Shown here piece after piece: positions 12,801 through 21,517 of a DNA stretch of 64,000 bases (the first letter of the stretch is position 1; each line of letters opens with the position of its first letter). The notes under the pieces are model-generated. The model made no database searches and was not told the origin of the DNA. It saw only the letters and a program-made list of their open reading frames with translations. Source of the DNA: Haliotis asinina (Eukaryota > Mollusca > Gastropoda > Lepetellida > Haliotidae); the NCBI RefSeq assembly GCF_037392515.1, contig NC_090280.1, positions 58,398,004 to 58,462,003 on the forward strand, in the 5' to 3' direction. Made by a program: the position numbers and the translations under genes.

Positions 12801-14119
12801 GCGGGCTGGGATGGAGAAAGCCCGACAAGAGTCTGACCATCAGCTAATTGAGGCCAGGGATAGGCTGAAGGAACTCGAGTTGGAGGGGAAACAGGCAGAG
12901 AGTCAGCTATTGGTGAGTACAGTGCACCCTGTCTAATTAGGACCAACTAGAAAGTCAGAAATAGACAGCAGTACAAGTACACAGAAATTTCCTATATCGA
13001 TGCCTGAAGCTTGAATTATTCCCTGTCAAGAGGTTGGAGACAAAATACTGTCTCTGAGTTGGACAGAGTGCACTACACTACTGTTTGAACCTGTGAAGAT
13101 CTGGGTTAGCACTGGTCTTCAGCAACCAATACTAGAAGGTGGATCAGCTGGTCAGACTCAATGACTTTGCTGACAGTGTCATCATATCCCATTTGCATAA
13201 GCTGATGCTCATGCTATTGATCATGGTATTATTTGGTCCAGATATGATTATTTACAAACTGCAGATATGTAGAAGGAATACTGTTGATAAGTTTAGTGGT
13301 GTTCTGATGAATTGAATTGGTCAAAGATTGGTCGCAGTGGCATCTGACCTATGAGTTAGTAACGCCTGAGAACGTGTGTTCTGAGAGAACTCACTTCAAT
13401 TACTGACAAGCATTGTTGAATATTTCTTGAGAACTATTTTCATTATATTTTGATCATCACTTTTAAGTAGCAAGCAGCCTCATTAGAAGTTGATGTGAAA
13501 TTATGCGTTTTGTACTGTTGTTAAAGAAATATGGGGAAACAGAGAACCATATTTCTTTTTCTAAACAATTTTGTCTGTAGAAACAACCTTTAGAGTAAAA
13601 CATGAAAAATGATAACCAGTTTGTTCAATGATTGATTAGTTAAAATGAACCAATCGTCAGTTATGACATTTCAACCAATTCCCAACACTACTACAGTTGT
13701 GTGTGTGAAGGGATGCAGAGAGACTGGCTGAGTGCTCCAGGTGTACTGGGATGTAGGAAGTGGTCAAAGTACTTTGTATTATCAGAGCATTTTCAGGAAT
13801 GCAAATTCCAACTCCCAGTCCCAACAGAATGTCACCTTATCACCCCGAAAATGCCAAAAAGGAGTTGTTTCCAGGTTCCTTACTGTTGGTCTCCTTTGTG
13901 TTGCAGGAAGCTACCAGTAAGCTACGACTTGCCGAAGAGGAGAGAGTCAAGCTGGAGGCGAGGCTGAAAGTGAAGGAATCTAAAACAATCGGACTAGCCA
14001 GACCCATGTGTGTGCCTGATCCCGACCCTTTCACCACACACAGGGGGAAAGGTGCTTTTGTAGAGGCAGACTTCCAGGCCAAGACAGCCCACATTACTCC
14101 CACCACTACACAGCTATAG
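3748..14119 (+). CDS. SWAP70: SWAP70/DEF6-family guanine-nucleotide exchange factor, 3' part of gene (six exons, 5' end outside window)
   Basis: Joined coding exons are 3748-3859, 8557-8741, 10075-10137, 10465-10631, 12714-12912 and 13907-14119: 939 bases, 312 residues plus TAG. All junctions are AG/GT and the phases agree. The product starts inside a PH domain (LPDKIGTKTNRF...NEWIS), runs through a charged coiled coil of roughly 230 residues rich in E, K, R and Q, and ends in a short tail with GKGAFVEADF. This order (PH, coiled coil, short tail) is that of vertebrate SWAP70 and DEF6, which bind phosphoinositides and act on Rac-type GTPases and F-actin at the membrane. The coiled-coil segment EEERQAKRDEEIVRNLQAR and the following EEEFEKRAELEK are close to the equivalent family positions. 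The EF-hand-like N-terminus and the first half of the PH domain must lie left of the window; I found no such exon in 1-3747. Whether it is closer to SWAP70 or DEF6 is not decided; a single ancestral co-ortholog is likely in a mollusc. Confidence 0.9.
4020..5045. repeat. Degenerate minisatellite built on TGTATTGATACAATGTGTCT
   Basis: About 4020-4370 and again 4955-5035 hold irregular units of roughly 25-40 bases, each with TGTATTGATACA (a short palindrome TGTATxxATACA) followed by GTGTCTRTTGATGC. The 580 bases between are unique AT-rich sequence. It lies in the intron after the PH exon. Confidence 0.6.
5070..5347 (+). mobile_element. SINE family B, near full length, with (ACTC)n tail
   Basis: Reads from the head (GAAGGTCCTGGGGTAGAATA) through GCGACTAACGGGATTGGGTG, GATCGATGCTCATGTTGTTG and GGATTGTCTGGTCCAGACTC to TGTGTGCGGCGTAAAACTA and CACTCGCTCACTCACTCACT. 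This is one of the clearest copies and fixes the orientation of the family. Confidence 0.85.
5348..7247. other. Intron sequence; one family-C repeat, otherwise nothing recognised
   Basis: AT-rich, no coding segment. The only repeat found is the family-C copy at 6105-6335. A hairpin-prone T run lies at about 6525. Confidence 0.5.
6105..6335 (+). repeat. Dispersed repeat family C copy
   Basis: Contains ACTGGGTACCCATTTTCTGC, then AACAGAGACAATTTTGAACA and AATTCACTTGCCTAAGGTGA. The same string in reverse occurs at 16083-16170, so this is a dispersed repeat. No internal promoter boxes or tail were seen; its class is unknown. Confidence 0.6.
7250..7535 (-). mobile_element. SINE family B copy with a second partial tail
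   Basis: 7250-7465 has the tail (GCTGCACTCAGCAATAATTC), the AATCCAGTGATCAACAGCAT block and a head ending CCAGATCGTCATGG. 7488-7535 repeats the tail (CACCACACTCAGCAATATTC) alone, so either two insertions or a partial duplication. Confidence 0.65.
8071..8127 (+). mobile_element. SINE family B head fragment
   Basis: Head only: GACCTGTGAAAGTCTGGGGT, then GGCCTTCAGCAACCCATGCT. It may belong to the tail fragment at 8336-8410, but the middle of the element is not present between them. Confidence 0.6.
8336..8410 (+). mobile_element. SINE family B tail fragment with (ACTC)n
   Basis: CGAATATTGCTGAGTGCAGC and GTAAAACTAAACTCACTCAC followed by five or six more ACTC units; ends 150 bases before the exon at 8557. 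Confidence 0.7.
8557..8741 (+). CDS. SWAP70: SWAP70-like exon: end of PH helix and start of coiled coil
   Basis: The first two bases complete an Ala codon split by the 4.7-kb intron, giving AIQKAIDHSY, the continuation of the PH C-terminal helix. A basic stretch (SWWERRKERATRRKE) and then a highly charged helix ending KELEEEKE follow. The donor is GAG/GTATGG, phase 0. The basic stretch sits where family members carry a basic motif linked to nuclear import or lipid contact; that function is inferred only. Confidence 0.88.
8776..8781 (+). promoter_or_regulatory. AATAAA overlapping an intronic read-through stop
   Basis: Reading past the donor at 8742 gives 12 codons and a TAA that overlaps an AATAAA. 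This could permit premature intronic polyadenylation just after the PH domain, but such short matches arise easily in AT-rich introns. Confidence 0.15.
9299..9583 (+). mobile_element. Fold-back element with a tRNA-like Pol III core between inverted repeats
   Basis: Inverted arms at 9299-9367 and 9477-9550 (CAACATATGTCATATTTGGG inward to CGGTTGAGTCCCA) enclose a tRNA-like sequence. 14-bp direct repeats CATTATCCACACTG at 9285-9298 and 9584-9597 flank the insert. The core has perfect A and B boxes. The combination of long inverted arms with a 14-bp duplication fits neither an ordinary SINE nor a TA-targeting MITE. Confidence 0.65.
9388..9483 (+). ncRNA. tRNA-like core (Leu/Ser type, long variable region)
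   Basis: The A box TGGCTGAGCGG (9397-9407) and B box GGTTCGAATCC (9462-9472) match the Pol III consensus at every fixed position, 65 bases apart as in tRNAs with a long variable arm. AGTCGCG and TGGGACT can form an acceptor stem with one mismatch. The anticodon stem does not fold convincingly, so I call no anticodon and no functional tRNA. A T6 run at 9522-9527 could end transcription. Confidence 0.55.
10075..10137 (+). CDS. SWAP70: SWAP70-like exon: 21-residue coiled-coil microexon
   Basis: The 63-base exon lies between TTCCAG and CAG/GTGAGT and is phase 0 on both sides. It encodes RNNRDRLLLEQHLQELEAER plus Gln, three heptads. Because it is symmetric it could be skipped without a frame change. 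It is too short to show as an open frame of its own and was found from its splice sites and the coiled-coil pattern. Confidence 0.82.
10465..10631 (+). CDS. SWAP70: SWAP70-like exon: coiled coil, canonical splice form
   Basis: The acceptor is TTGCAG, the donor CCAG/GTACCC. It encodes 55 residues and two bases of an Arg codon completed by the next exon at 12714. The end of the exon (EEERQAKRDEEIVRNLQA) is the most family-diagnostic part of the coiled coil. The donor is weaker than its neighbours (GTACCC rather than GTRAGT), which fits optional use and the read-through form described separately. Confidence 0.88.
10465..10878 (+). CDS. Possible alternative terminal exon of the SWAP70-like gene with C-terminal CaaL box
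   Basis: If the donor at 10632 is not used, the frame stays open for 81 more residues to a TAG at 10876-10878. The extension has PPGAVPLPIKSGRR, then an Arg run (RPRRRRRVRR), an acidic helix (EELEELEDEPDNVEE), a Lys/Arg patch (KKKGRRK) and the end LCNCYCTLL. The last four residues, CTLL, are a CaaX box with Leu in the X position, the class recognised by geranylgeranyltransferase I; the two cysteines just before could be palmitoylated. The extension is GC-rich and biased in a coding-like way, unlike the intron beyond it. An ATTAAA follows the stop directly. I infer a membrane-anchored isoform lacking the last third of the coiled coil; chance read-through remains possible. Confidence 0.5.
   Translation, partial: ARAEIEAQLREQAALREAEQQRLKELEEIRQQMEKLLEEERQAKRDEEIVRNLQARYPPGAVPLPIKSGRRGWDEGGQSSHLDILPRPRRRRRVRREFEELEELEDEPDNVEEMKKKGRRKQCDNMPPLCNCYCTLL
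10879..10884 (+). promoter_or_regulatory. Poly(A) signal variant ATTAAA after the alternative stop
   Basis: ATTAAA begins one base after the TAG of the read-through exon. T-rich and GT-rich sequence appears farther on (about 10980-11080). A cleavage site about 15-25 bases later would give an unusually short 3' UTR, so a later signal could be used instead. Confidence 0.3.
11320..12125. repeat. Minisatellite, period about 28 bp
   Basis: About 27 units of CATGGATTGATACACACATA plus AAATGATG-like bases, with many substitutions and small indels. It fills most of the intron between exons 10465-10631 and 12714-12912, downstream of the alternative stop. The unit shares ATTGATACA with the 4.0-5.0-kb repeat in the same gene. 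Confidence 0.8.
12714..12912 (+). CDS. SWAP70: SWAP70-like exon: distal coiled coil
   Basis: The acceptor is GTTGCAG, the donor TTG/GTGAGT. The first base completes an Arg codon and the exon then gives ILEEEFEKRAELEKLKEQQ and a long uninterrupted heptad pattern ending KQAESQLL. Phase is 0 at its end. It directly follows the exon at 10465-10631; the 2.1-kb intron between carries a minisatellite. Confidence 0.88.
13092..13290 (+). mobile_element. SINE family B copy, diverged
   Basis: Head GAACCTGTGAAGATCTGGGT and TTAGCACTGGTCTTCAGCAA, then TGATGCTCATGCTATTGATC and TTTGGTCCAGATATGATTAT. The tail is degraded. It lies in the last intron of the SWAP70-like gene. Confidence 0.7.
13907..14119 (+). 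CDS. SWAP70: SWAP70-like last exon: end of coiled coil and C-terminal tail
   Basis: The acceptor is TGTTGCAG and the stop TAG is at 14117-14119. It encodes 70 residues: a last helix (EATSKLRLAEEERVKLEARL) then a proline-containing tail with GKGAFVEADFQAK. The position and spacing of this last motif resemble the C-terminal tail of vertebrate SWAP70, which has an aromatic and acidic motif in an F-actin-binding region. The frame is open upstream of the acceptor, so the splice site rests on the acceptor sequence and the phase match. Confidence 0.87.
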   Translation, partial: EATSKLRLAEEERVKLEARLKVKESKTIGLARPMCVPDPDPFTTHRGKGAFVEADFQAKTAHITPTTTQL

Positions 14120-14204
14120 TGTAGAGGATGCTTGTCAGGTTAATGTCAGAGACATTGGAAAAAATGGTTGTGGGTTTAGTGGCACATGAGCACTGGAACA
14201 GGAC

Positions 14205-15212
14205 GTGGTTAATACACCTCACATATTCTTGGTTGTCTGTTGGAACAATCGAACACCGACCAATACACAGTTGTAGCTGAAACGTCAAAACGCTGTAGAC
14301 CATTACACAGTGTAGTGGAGACATCAAGACACTATGGACCAATACACAGTTGTACCAGAGGCATTAGAACACATTAGATTGATACAAAGTTGTAATAGTG
14401 ACATCAAAACACTGTACACCAATAGACAGTTGTAGTGGAGACATCAGACCACCTTTGATTAATACACAGTTATAGCAGAGACATCAGAACACTGTACAGT
14501 AGACCAATACAGTTATAGCAGATATATCAGAGCACTGTAGACCAATACACAGATGTAGCAGATATATCAGAACACTACAGACCAATATACAGCTGTAGCA
14601 CATCAGAGCACCTTACACCAATACACACTTATAGCAGAGACATCAGAACACTGTACAGTAGACCAATACAGTTATAGCAGATATAGTTATTAGAACACCG
14701 TTGACCAGTACACTGTGTAGTAGAGACATCAGAACACATTAGACCAATGCACAGTGTAGCAGAGACATCAGAACGCATTTGACCAACACACAGTGTAGCA
14801 GAGACATCAGAACACATTAGACCAATACACAGTGTAGCAGAGACATCAGAACATAGAGACATCAGAAGACATTAGACCAATACACAGTGTAGCAGAGACA
14901 TCAGAACACATTAGACCAATGCACAGTGTAGCAGAGACATCAGAACACATTAAACCAATACACAGTGTAGCAGAGACATCAGAACACCTTAGACCAATAC
15001 ACTGTGTAGCAGAGACATCAGAACATAGAAACATCAGTACACATTAGATCAATACACAGTGTAGCAGAGACATCAGAACACATTAGACCAATACACAGTG
15101 TAGCAGAGACATCAGAACACCTTAGACCAATACACAGTTGTAGTTGAGACATCAGAACACAATAGGGCAATACACAGTTTTAGGAGATACATCAGAACAC
15201 AACAGACCACAA
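14205..15212. repeat. Minisatellite, period about 39 bp, in the SWAP70-like 3' UTR region
   Basis: About 25 units of AGACCAATACACAGTGTAGC followed by AGAGACATCAGAACACATT. Units at 14700-15120 are near-identical; those at 14205-14690 are more diverged and include indels. It starts about 85 bases after the stop codon, so it may be part of the transcript. Confidence 0.85.
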
Positions 15213-16082
15213 TAATGATGCCAAGGTAAATACATTTTCAAAGACACTCATCTCAGAATCTCTGATGTGAATATAACCTGTTTCAATCCCGCCCACCGGA
15301 ACAGATGATGATTAATGAAGCTGTATATATTCAAATGTGCTTTTAGTCTGTGGACGCTGAGGATACAGCATTTGTGATGACTTTATTTTTTATATATTTT
15401 TTACTGTTATGCTCTGTTACAGATAATATGGCATTAAGCCTGTATGATGTCTGGGACATGTTTATATACATATGGCTATGTAAATAGAATCTGTATGGAT
15501 ACCCATGTGTGATATGCATGATGGTTATTGATTGCCAAACATATTTCAAATGTTTTGTCAACATTTTTATGGTTTAATTTTGATAATTTTTCCCACAATG
15601 CCACAGGGTCCTTTAAGGCACAAGTACTTAATGGGGCAAGTTTGTATTTTCCCAAGTGCTAAAACATATTAAAGGTCAATGATGTTTTTTTCCTTGGTTA
15701 CATAGATTTTTATCTGGTTGAATCTTCTATTTTGATTTGAAAACTTGGATCCCTCAATATTTTAGAAGTGAATTTCAAGCACTTTTCCATGAAACAGGAT
15801 CTTTTGTGAATGTTCAGAATAATTTTCAATAAGCATGGGAAGTTTCCCATTTGGCATATGTTGCAATGTGTGATATTCGTACACTGGGAAACAATCTTAT
15901 GATTGTATGTTTTTTAATTAGCCTCTTTTTGAAGGTACTCATCTTAGCATCTCATTCTTTGGGATTGGTCATTTATTATAGGGGTGGGTTGACAAGTGGG
16001 ATTGTTTTCAGGATTGTGTCATCCAATTTAATGCAGCATTTTTCATGTCTCCCACCAATAACTATCACAAGATCCCTACATA

Positions 16083-16170
16083 AGCTTCAAGGGGCTAGTG
16101 AGTTTGTTCAAAATTGCGTCTGTTTACTCAGCAGTGAATGGGTACCTGGTGGGATAAGTAATGACTATTA
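16083..16170 (-). repeat. Dispersed repeat family C copy
   Basis: Reverse complement of the 6105-6335 repeat over GTGAGTTTGTTCAAAATTGC and GTGAATGGGTACCTGGTGGG. The open frame across it is a by-product. Confidence 0.6.
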
Positions 16171-16649
16171 ACCTTCAAGTGTCTCACAGGCAACTTGAGT
16201 CAGTGGAGTTAAAATGTCCACAATGCGCTTAAAGCATTCCTGTGCGGCTTGGAGCGCAGTTCCTTGCACAGGATCTTGTTATTCTTTTCTAAAAAATTAG
16301 ATCAGTTATTTAATGACAACCCTTCCTATCCTCACCATCCTCCGTAGTAAATGACCAACCCGCAATGACCTGATTGTATGCATGATAGCACCGTGGTAAT
16401 GGCCCTGGGGGTATACGCTGTATTTGTCACTGGGTGCTAGTTTCTTTGACTATATCATGCATGCTGTACATTAGAACCAATCTGAACCAATGGCAACCAG
16501 TTGTCTGAACAGTCTTTTATTGCGACACTAGTCTTGTACAGTGCTTGACGGACTTATCTTTTTATAATGTAAAATGAGTTTTTATGTCACATTTGTGCAG
16601 ATATGCAGTTATTCCGCATTGTCATTGCAGTGTTTTGATCTTCCCAAGT

Positions 16650-16735
16650 CATGATAATGATGATGATCATGACGAAGATGATGATCATGATGATGATCAT
16701 GATGATGTATCGCCATGGTGATGATCATGGTGATG
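16650..16735. repeat. Imperfect GATGAT/CATGAT simple repeat
   Basis: Alternating GATGATGATCAT and GGTGATGATCAT units; GATC and ATGATCAT make it partly palindromic. Confidence 0.75.
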
Positions 16736-17078
16736 GATACAAAGTGCTTCCAGAACTGATTTTTCACTGGGAAGTCATATTTTCTTTGTAAAGTGAATTT
16801 ATTTATGTAATAATTTGCATAATTTTTAAATATAAGACAATAATTTGTGATGTAAAGTGTGTTAAGTAGTTTAGATCAGATAAGCTTGGGGATGATTTGA
16901 ATCTCATAAAAACTAGCTGAGGAGAGGTACGTTGCCTGTGTTACACCACTGACACCCATTACACATGAGAAACATCAGCTGTATGACAGGACATAACAGC
17001 CACTGATCAAGGACACATTACACATAATATGAAACGTCCTTACCATAGTCAACATTATTAGTGTCTCTCTTGTCAGAA

Positions 17079-17218
17079 TGGATGGTGGGGTAGCCTAGTG
17101 GTTAGAGCATCTGCTTGTGACACCGAAGACCCAGGTTCGATTACACACATGGTGTTCCCTGCTGTGATACTGCTGGAATGTTGCTGAAAGAGGAGTCAAG
17201 TCCAACTCGCTCACTCGC
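17079..17218 (+). mobile_element. SINE family A copy
   Basis: Family A type: tRNA-like head GGTGGGGTAGCCTAGTGGTT, B box GGTTCGATTAC, then ATGGTGTTCCCTGCTGTGAT, CTGCTGGAATGTTGCTGAAA and a (ACTC)n-like end. The head's A and B boxes make it a Pol III-derived SINE; mobilisation would depend on a LINE. Confidence 0.85.
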
Positions 17219-18032
17219 TCTTGTGAAAACCAAATCCTTTATACGAATGGTTGATGTGAGATTCTTTGCTCAACCTGAATTTGACTCCTCTTTGCACACA
17301 TACCGACTCTCACCCCACTACCAGCTTTGAAAATGATGGCCAGCCCGGAGGCCCAGCAATGGTTGTTACTGTATTGGGCTGGCAGTTTCAGATATCTGCA
17401 GGCCCTTGTGGTCTTCAGTAAATTATCAGTCATTTTTGCAACTGGAATCTTTTCCTTGTTTTTTTTCCCTTTTATCAACGTTTGGTAATGATCTATGATC
17501 CATCATGTTCCGATAACGTAGTTTCACTTCCTGGCATTTTAGCGCTTTGCCCATAGAAATATTTTTAACCATTTTTTTAACAAATAAAAACGTGTCTCTG
17601 TGCCAAAGGGTTTGCTAATTGGTTTTGTAGAAACAGTGTAAAACTGTACAGTCTATTTAGTTTTTATTGGTTTGAGAAAATGGGCCTGCAGATTTCATTC
17701 AGGATCTGTAGATTGTGGTGGCTTTCCACTGATGTCCAACTGTCAAATTTAAGCATTGCAAACACTGCCCTCAACACATCAGGGATACTGGTCCTCACAC
17801 TCCAACACTCTCCAACATACTACATACAGTTACTTTACCCCCAGTCTCTACCCATATCCCCTAATGAGTCCATCCAGTTGAGTTTAAATCCCAAATCTAG
17901 CACCAGGCAGGGAAGTACCATCTTTTAAAGTATTTTGGTCTAATGTGTTTTGGGATTAAATCATCAAATTCTCTCACTTTACCATTATAAGTGGTCTGTA
18001 GATGTAACAGCATCACATCAGTTCTACCTACT
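17219..18032. other. No gene recognised
   Basis: Mixed-composition sequence between two SINEs. The open frame at 17680-17928 has no recognisable domain or splice context. Confidence 0.4.
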
Positions 18033-18197
18033 CAGGGCGGTGAGGTGGCCTAGAGGTTAAAACTTTTGCTCATCACGCCAAAGACCTGGGTTCAGTTCCC
18101 CACATGGGTACAATGTGTGAAGTCCATTTTGTCCCATGTCATCAGTTTGCAGTAATATGGCTAAAGGCGGTATGAAAAAATACTTACTCACTCACTA
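18033..18197 (+). mobile_element. SINE family A copy
   Basis: GCGGTGAGGTGGCCTAGAGG, the B box GGTTCAGTTCC, CACATGGGTACAATGTGTGA and a tail with ATATGGCTAAAGGCGG then CTCACTCACT. Confidence 0.82.
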
Positions 18198-18774
18198 GTT
18201 ACAAACACCTGAAAGAAAAGAGATATCTGTGAGTTGTGGAGAGATCTGATCCATCGTCCCTCTTTAATATAGGACAATGGCTGGGATGGGTGCACAGGTA
18301 CTCGAAGCCGGGTCGGGTACAGCTGGAATTGAGTCGTATTTCTAGGAATCGAATACCCAGGAAAGGAGATAACTCTGTAATGACAAGGTCAGATAATATT
18401 TTGACTTTTTGTCAGTATTGACATAATGCACAATTTTATCATTGGTATTCTTCGATTAATGGATATTATTATTATCGACTGTAATTTATCTGTGGATGAT
18501 CAGTGAGTAGTGAAGTTGCAGTAACAGAAGGAATGAAAAGTTTTTGTTTAAAAGAATAATGCAAGTAATTAAATAACCTGAGATTCGTTTCAATGTTTCC
18601 CGTTGAAGCTTTGTGTAATAGTCTCCCTCAAATTGTGATTGAATATTCAGAAAGTTGTCCAAAATGCTGTATTTCTTACATTTCCGGGTACTTGATTCCG
18701 ATTCGGGTAAGTAATGGGTACATGATACCAGTTTTCTTACCCATCCCACCTATATATAAGTTTATTAACCAGCT

Positions 18775-18915
18775 TTTAGCAATTTACCATCAACATCAGG
18801 CGGGTTAACCAGAAATGTGCTTCACACATTGTAACCACATTGGGAATCGAACCCAGGTCTTTGGCGTGATGAACAAGCGATTGAACCACAGGACCACTTC
18901 ATCAACCCATCTTTC
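18775..18915 (-). mobile_element. SINE family A copy, tail missing
   Basis: Reverse complement of the tRNA-like half: CCAGAAATGTGCTTCACACA, GGGAATCGAACCCAGGTCTT (the B box reversed) and AACCACAGGACCACTTCATC. Confidence 0.75.
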
Positions 18916-19247
18916 ATGAATGTACAACTTGTTGATAATCACCTGAGTTCAGATTTGAGGGAGACTGCAAAAAGAAAAACCCAAATATGATCTTGATATT
19001 TACGTCCTAGTATTTATTACATTGATATTTTGTTAATGTATCTGTCTTTTAAAATTGCATTGAGTTTTTATAGCGAAACTGTGAATTAAAACCTTTTTGT
19101 GCTTGTTGGTTCTGTTATCAGCGAAATACAAGTCGACTCGGTGAAATAACAACATTAATTATTACTGGAACAGGAACATGTAAATTGATAATTTCATGCT
19201 AGGTATTTTTACTGATGCAACCTTGAGCCAAATGTCAGCCAAATGTC

Positions 19248-19400
19248 AGTGGGTGGCCCAGTGGTTAAAGTATTCAGTCATCATGCTGAAGACCTGGGTT
19301 CAATTCCTATATGGGTCTATGTGTGAAGACCATTTCTGGTGTCCCTCAACATATTATTACTGGAATGTTGCTTAAGGCTTTGTAAAACTAACTGACTCAT
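19248..19400 (+). mobile_element. SINE family A copy
   Basis: GTGGGTGGCCCAGTGGTTAA, GGTTCAATTCC, TATGTGTGAAGACCATTTCT and a tail with TACTGGAATGTTGCTTAAGG. Confidence 0.75.
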
Positions 19401-19467
19401 GTCATGTCATGTTTTGAAAATACATGATATTAACTTTTGAAAATACATGATATGTGTTGTTGAACAG

Positions 19468-19630
19468 ACGGTGAGGTAGCCCAGTGGTTAAAGCTTTTGT
19501 TCATCACTCCAAAGCCCTGGTTCAGTTCCTTACATGTGTACAGTGTGTGAAACCCATTTCTGTTGTCCCTGCCAAGATATTGCTGGACCATTGCTAAAAG
19601 CGGCACAAACCCCAGCTCACTCATTTAGGA
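19468..19630 (+). mobile_element. SINE family A copy
   Basis: ACGGTGAGGTAGCCCAGTGG, CTGGTTCAGTTCC, GTACAGTGTGTGAAACCCAT, TGGACCATTGCTAAAAGCGG and a short CTCACTCAT end. It follows a duplicated TTTTGAAAATACATGATAT at 19412-19452. Confidence 0.8.
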
Positions 19631-20648
19631 AGGCCTATTCTTCATGGGTCCACTCACTAATTATGGAACAATTGTCACTGACAGGTGGGAAAATGGTTGA
19701 TCACTTATTTAACACCTGTGACCATCTGTGACAGTTTCAAACTCTGTTGCCATAATGACAAAATTTCTGATGATGATTTATATCATGATTCACTGAAGTA
19801 TACCACAAAACAAGCTGCAGATACCCACAATTGGAAGACTGCAAATCATGACAGATCGACTGTTGTCCAACAATAAAATCAATTGTTATTCAAGCGAGCA
19901 ATTTAATATGATTTTTTTAATAAGATTACCAAATTTGCAAAGGTCTTTCCATTTAACAAATGGCAAGTGTGAGTGTTGTAGTGATAATATTTTATCAGTT
20001 ATCAGTTCAAAAGATAAAATTTCATCTTCTGAGAGAAGACTGTCCTTCTCTGGGGACTCACAGTACTTTAGTCTGTAAAATATTCAACATGTTTAGTGAA
20101 TATGATCAACCTCGATCACAGTGGGCTGCAACTCACATACCTGAGTAGAGTGTTATATAGTAGTGCTGGGAATTGGTTAAGATCTTATCATTGATGGCTA
20201 CAGGGTAGCATTATTTGTCAAATTCTCTTGTTACGTTTTCTAAAGCACAAAAAGTAAATGAGAATGACTCATGAGAAAACATGACTTGCTGCTTGGGCAT
20301 GTAGTCACCGTGACCAATTGTCAGTTATTTCAATGAATTGGATCACAACTGTAAGACTGTAAGATCTCAACTTTATTGTATTGAAGAGACATTTGCTTTT
20401 ACTTATCCTTGCTATGGTTAATTACTCAGAAAACAGAAATTAATGGAAGTGGAAAGTTATGTAACTCTTTAGACAATCTCCACAGCTAAATACGTCTCTT
20501 CCTTCACTTGAGGAATGTTTATGGATGTCAGATGTCAGGATAATATGGAGGAATGCTAGCTTTCTGAGTACGTTCTCATTTCATCATCAGATGCATGGAG
20601 GCTGAGGAGATAATAGCTGTATATGTTCATGTGAAACAAGAGTTCTTG

Positions 20649-20755
20649 GGGAGCATATGGGTTAGAGCGTTCACTTGTCATGCCGAAGACAGGGTTCGAT
20701 TTCTGGTGTCCCCACCATGATATTGCTAAAATAGTGCTAAAAACTGTGAAAAATG
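20649..20755 (+). mobile_element. SINE family A copy, diverged
   Basis: GGGAGCATATGGGTTAGAGC, GTCATGCCGAAGACAGGGTT and CCATGATATTGCTAAAATAG; the tail is lost. Confidence 0.65.
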
Positions 20756-21517
20756 GAAGTGGTACGATTAGCAGAGCTCAGTACATGCTGACTGGTGATA
20801 GTGATAACATTAATTCTTGTGACAGTATCAATACACACTGAAACATCCTTCATCATAATACAGAAGCTGACATTGATAGATTTTCCCCCTTCATCACTTC
20901 TAAATGCCATACATAATCGCTGTGACATGGTCAGAATTGTTCATTGCCTTTTCAGCATTCTTGGGTTGATGACACTTGAAAATCAGCTATTGATCTTGGA
21001 GGATAATAATGATAATGAACTCTTGAAACATTAACACTCCTGACACTGTGAGTTATAATAATACCTGTACAAAGAATAATGTCTTGTGTGGAAATGTTTC
21101 TAGAGAAATGAACAAGATAGCTTTCTTCTTGTGGTGTCTATGTATTTCACGGCTTTGTGCAATTTATGTCTAAGCATTAAACATTACACAAGTGATGATT
21201 TGTTTGTGTTATTTTATGGCACGTTTTAAATATACGTCACATCATTCATGTCTCTTTATGTGTCTGAATAGGGAATTCATGTTTAACAGCAGCATAATAT
21301 GTCAGTGAGCTGGCACTATAAAACGGGCTAATATCTTTGATAACACAAGCAGCCACACACACTCATGCAGGTCGTCATATGAGCAGATAAGTTCACTGTT
21401 AAATTCCGTTTCACCTCACCTCTCTTTTTGTTTGTTGTTAAATCCTGATTGTCTATACGTCAGTCTCGGTCTCTGTCTGTATATATGCAAATTTGAACCA
21501 GACATTTTACAGATATA
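20756..21517. other. No gene recognised
   Basis: AT-rich, no domain, no repeat copy identified. Ends at the Tc1-like element. Confidence 0.4.

Larger units (their letters stand above)
15213..17078. other. Downstream of the SWAP70-like gene; one repeat copy and a GATGAT tract
   Basis: No coding segment. Holds the family-C copy at 16083-16170 and an imperfect GATGATCAT tract at about 16650-16735. The true poly(A) site of the gene may lie here but no signal stands out. Confidence 0.5.

Noticed and set aside
14629..15034. Repeated CSDVSATLCIGL peptides on -
   Set aside because: Translation of the 39-bp minisatellite, whose period is a multiple of three.
14205..15212. CRISPR-like regular repeats
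   Set aside because: Units are contiguous with no unique spacers, and the DNA is animal; minisatellite instead. Same for 47905-48655 and 11320-12125.
15851..16171. 106-residue hydrophobic frame on +
   Set aside because: Its second half is the reverse of repeat family C, the first is AT-rich and without homology.
17079..17218. Standard tRNA gene from the A/B boxes of SINE family A
   Set aside because: No cloverleaf with acceptor pairing; many dispersed copies with a SINE body and tail.
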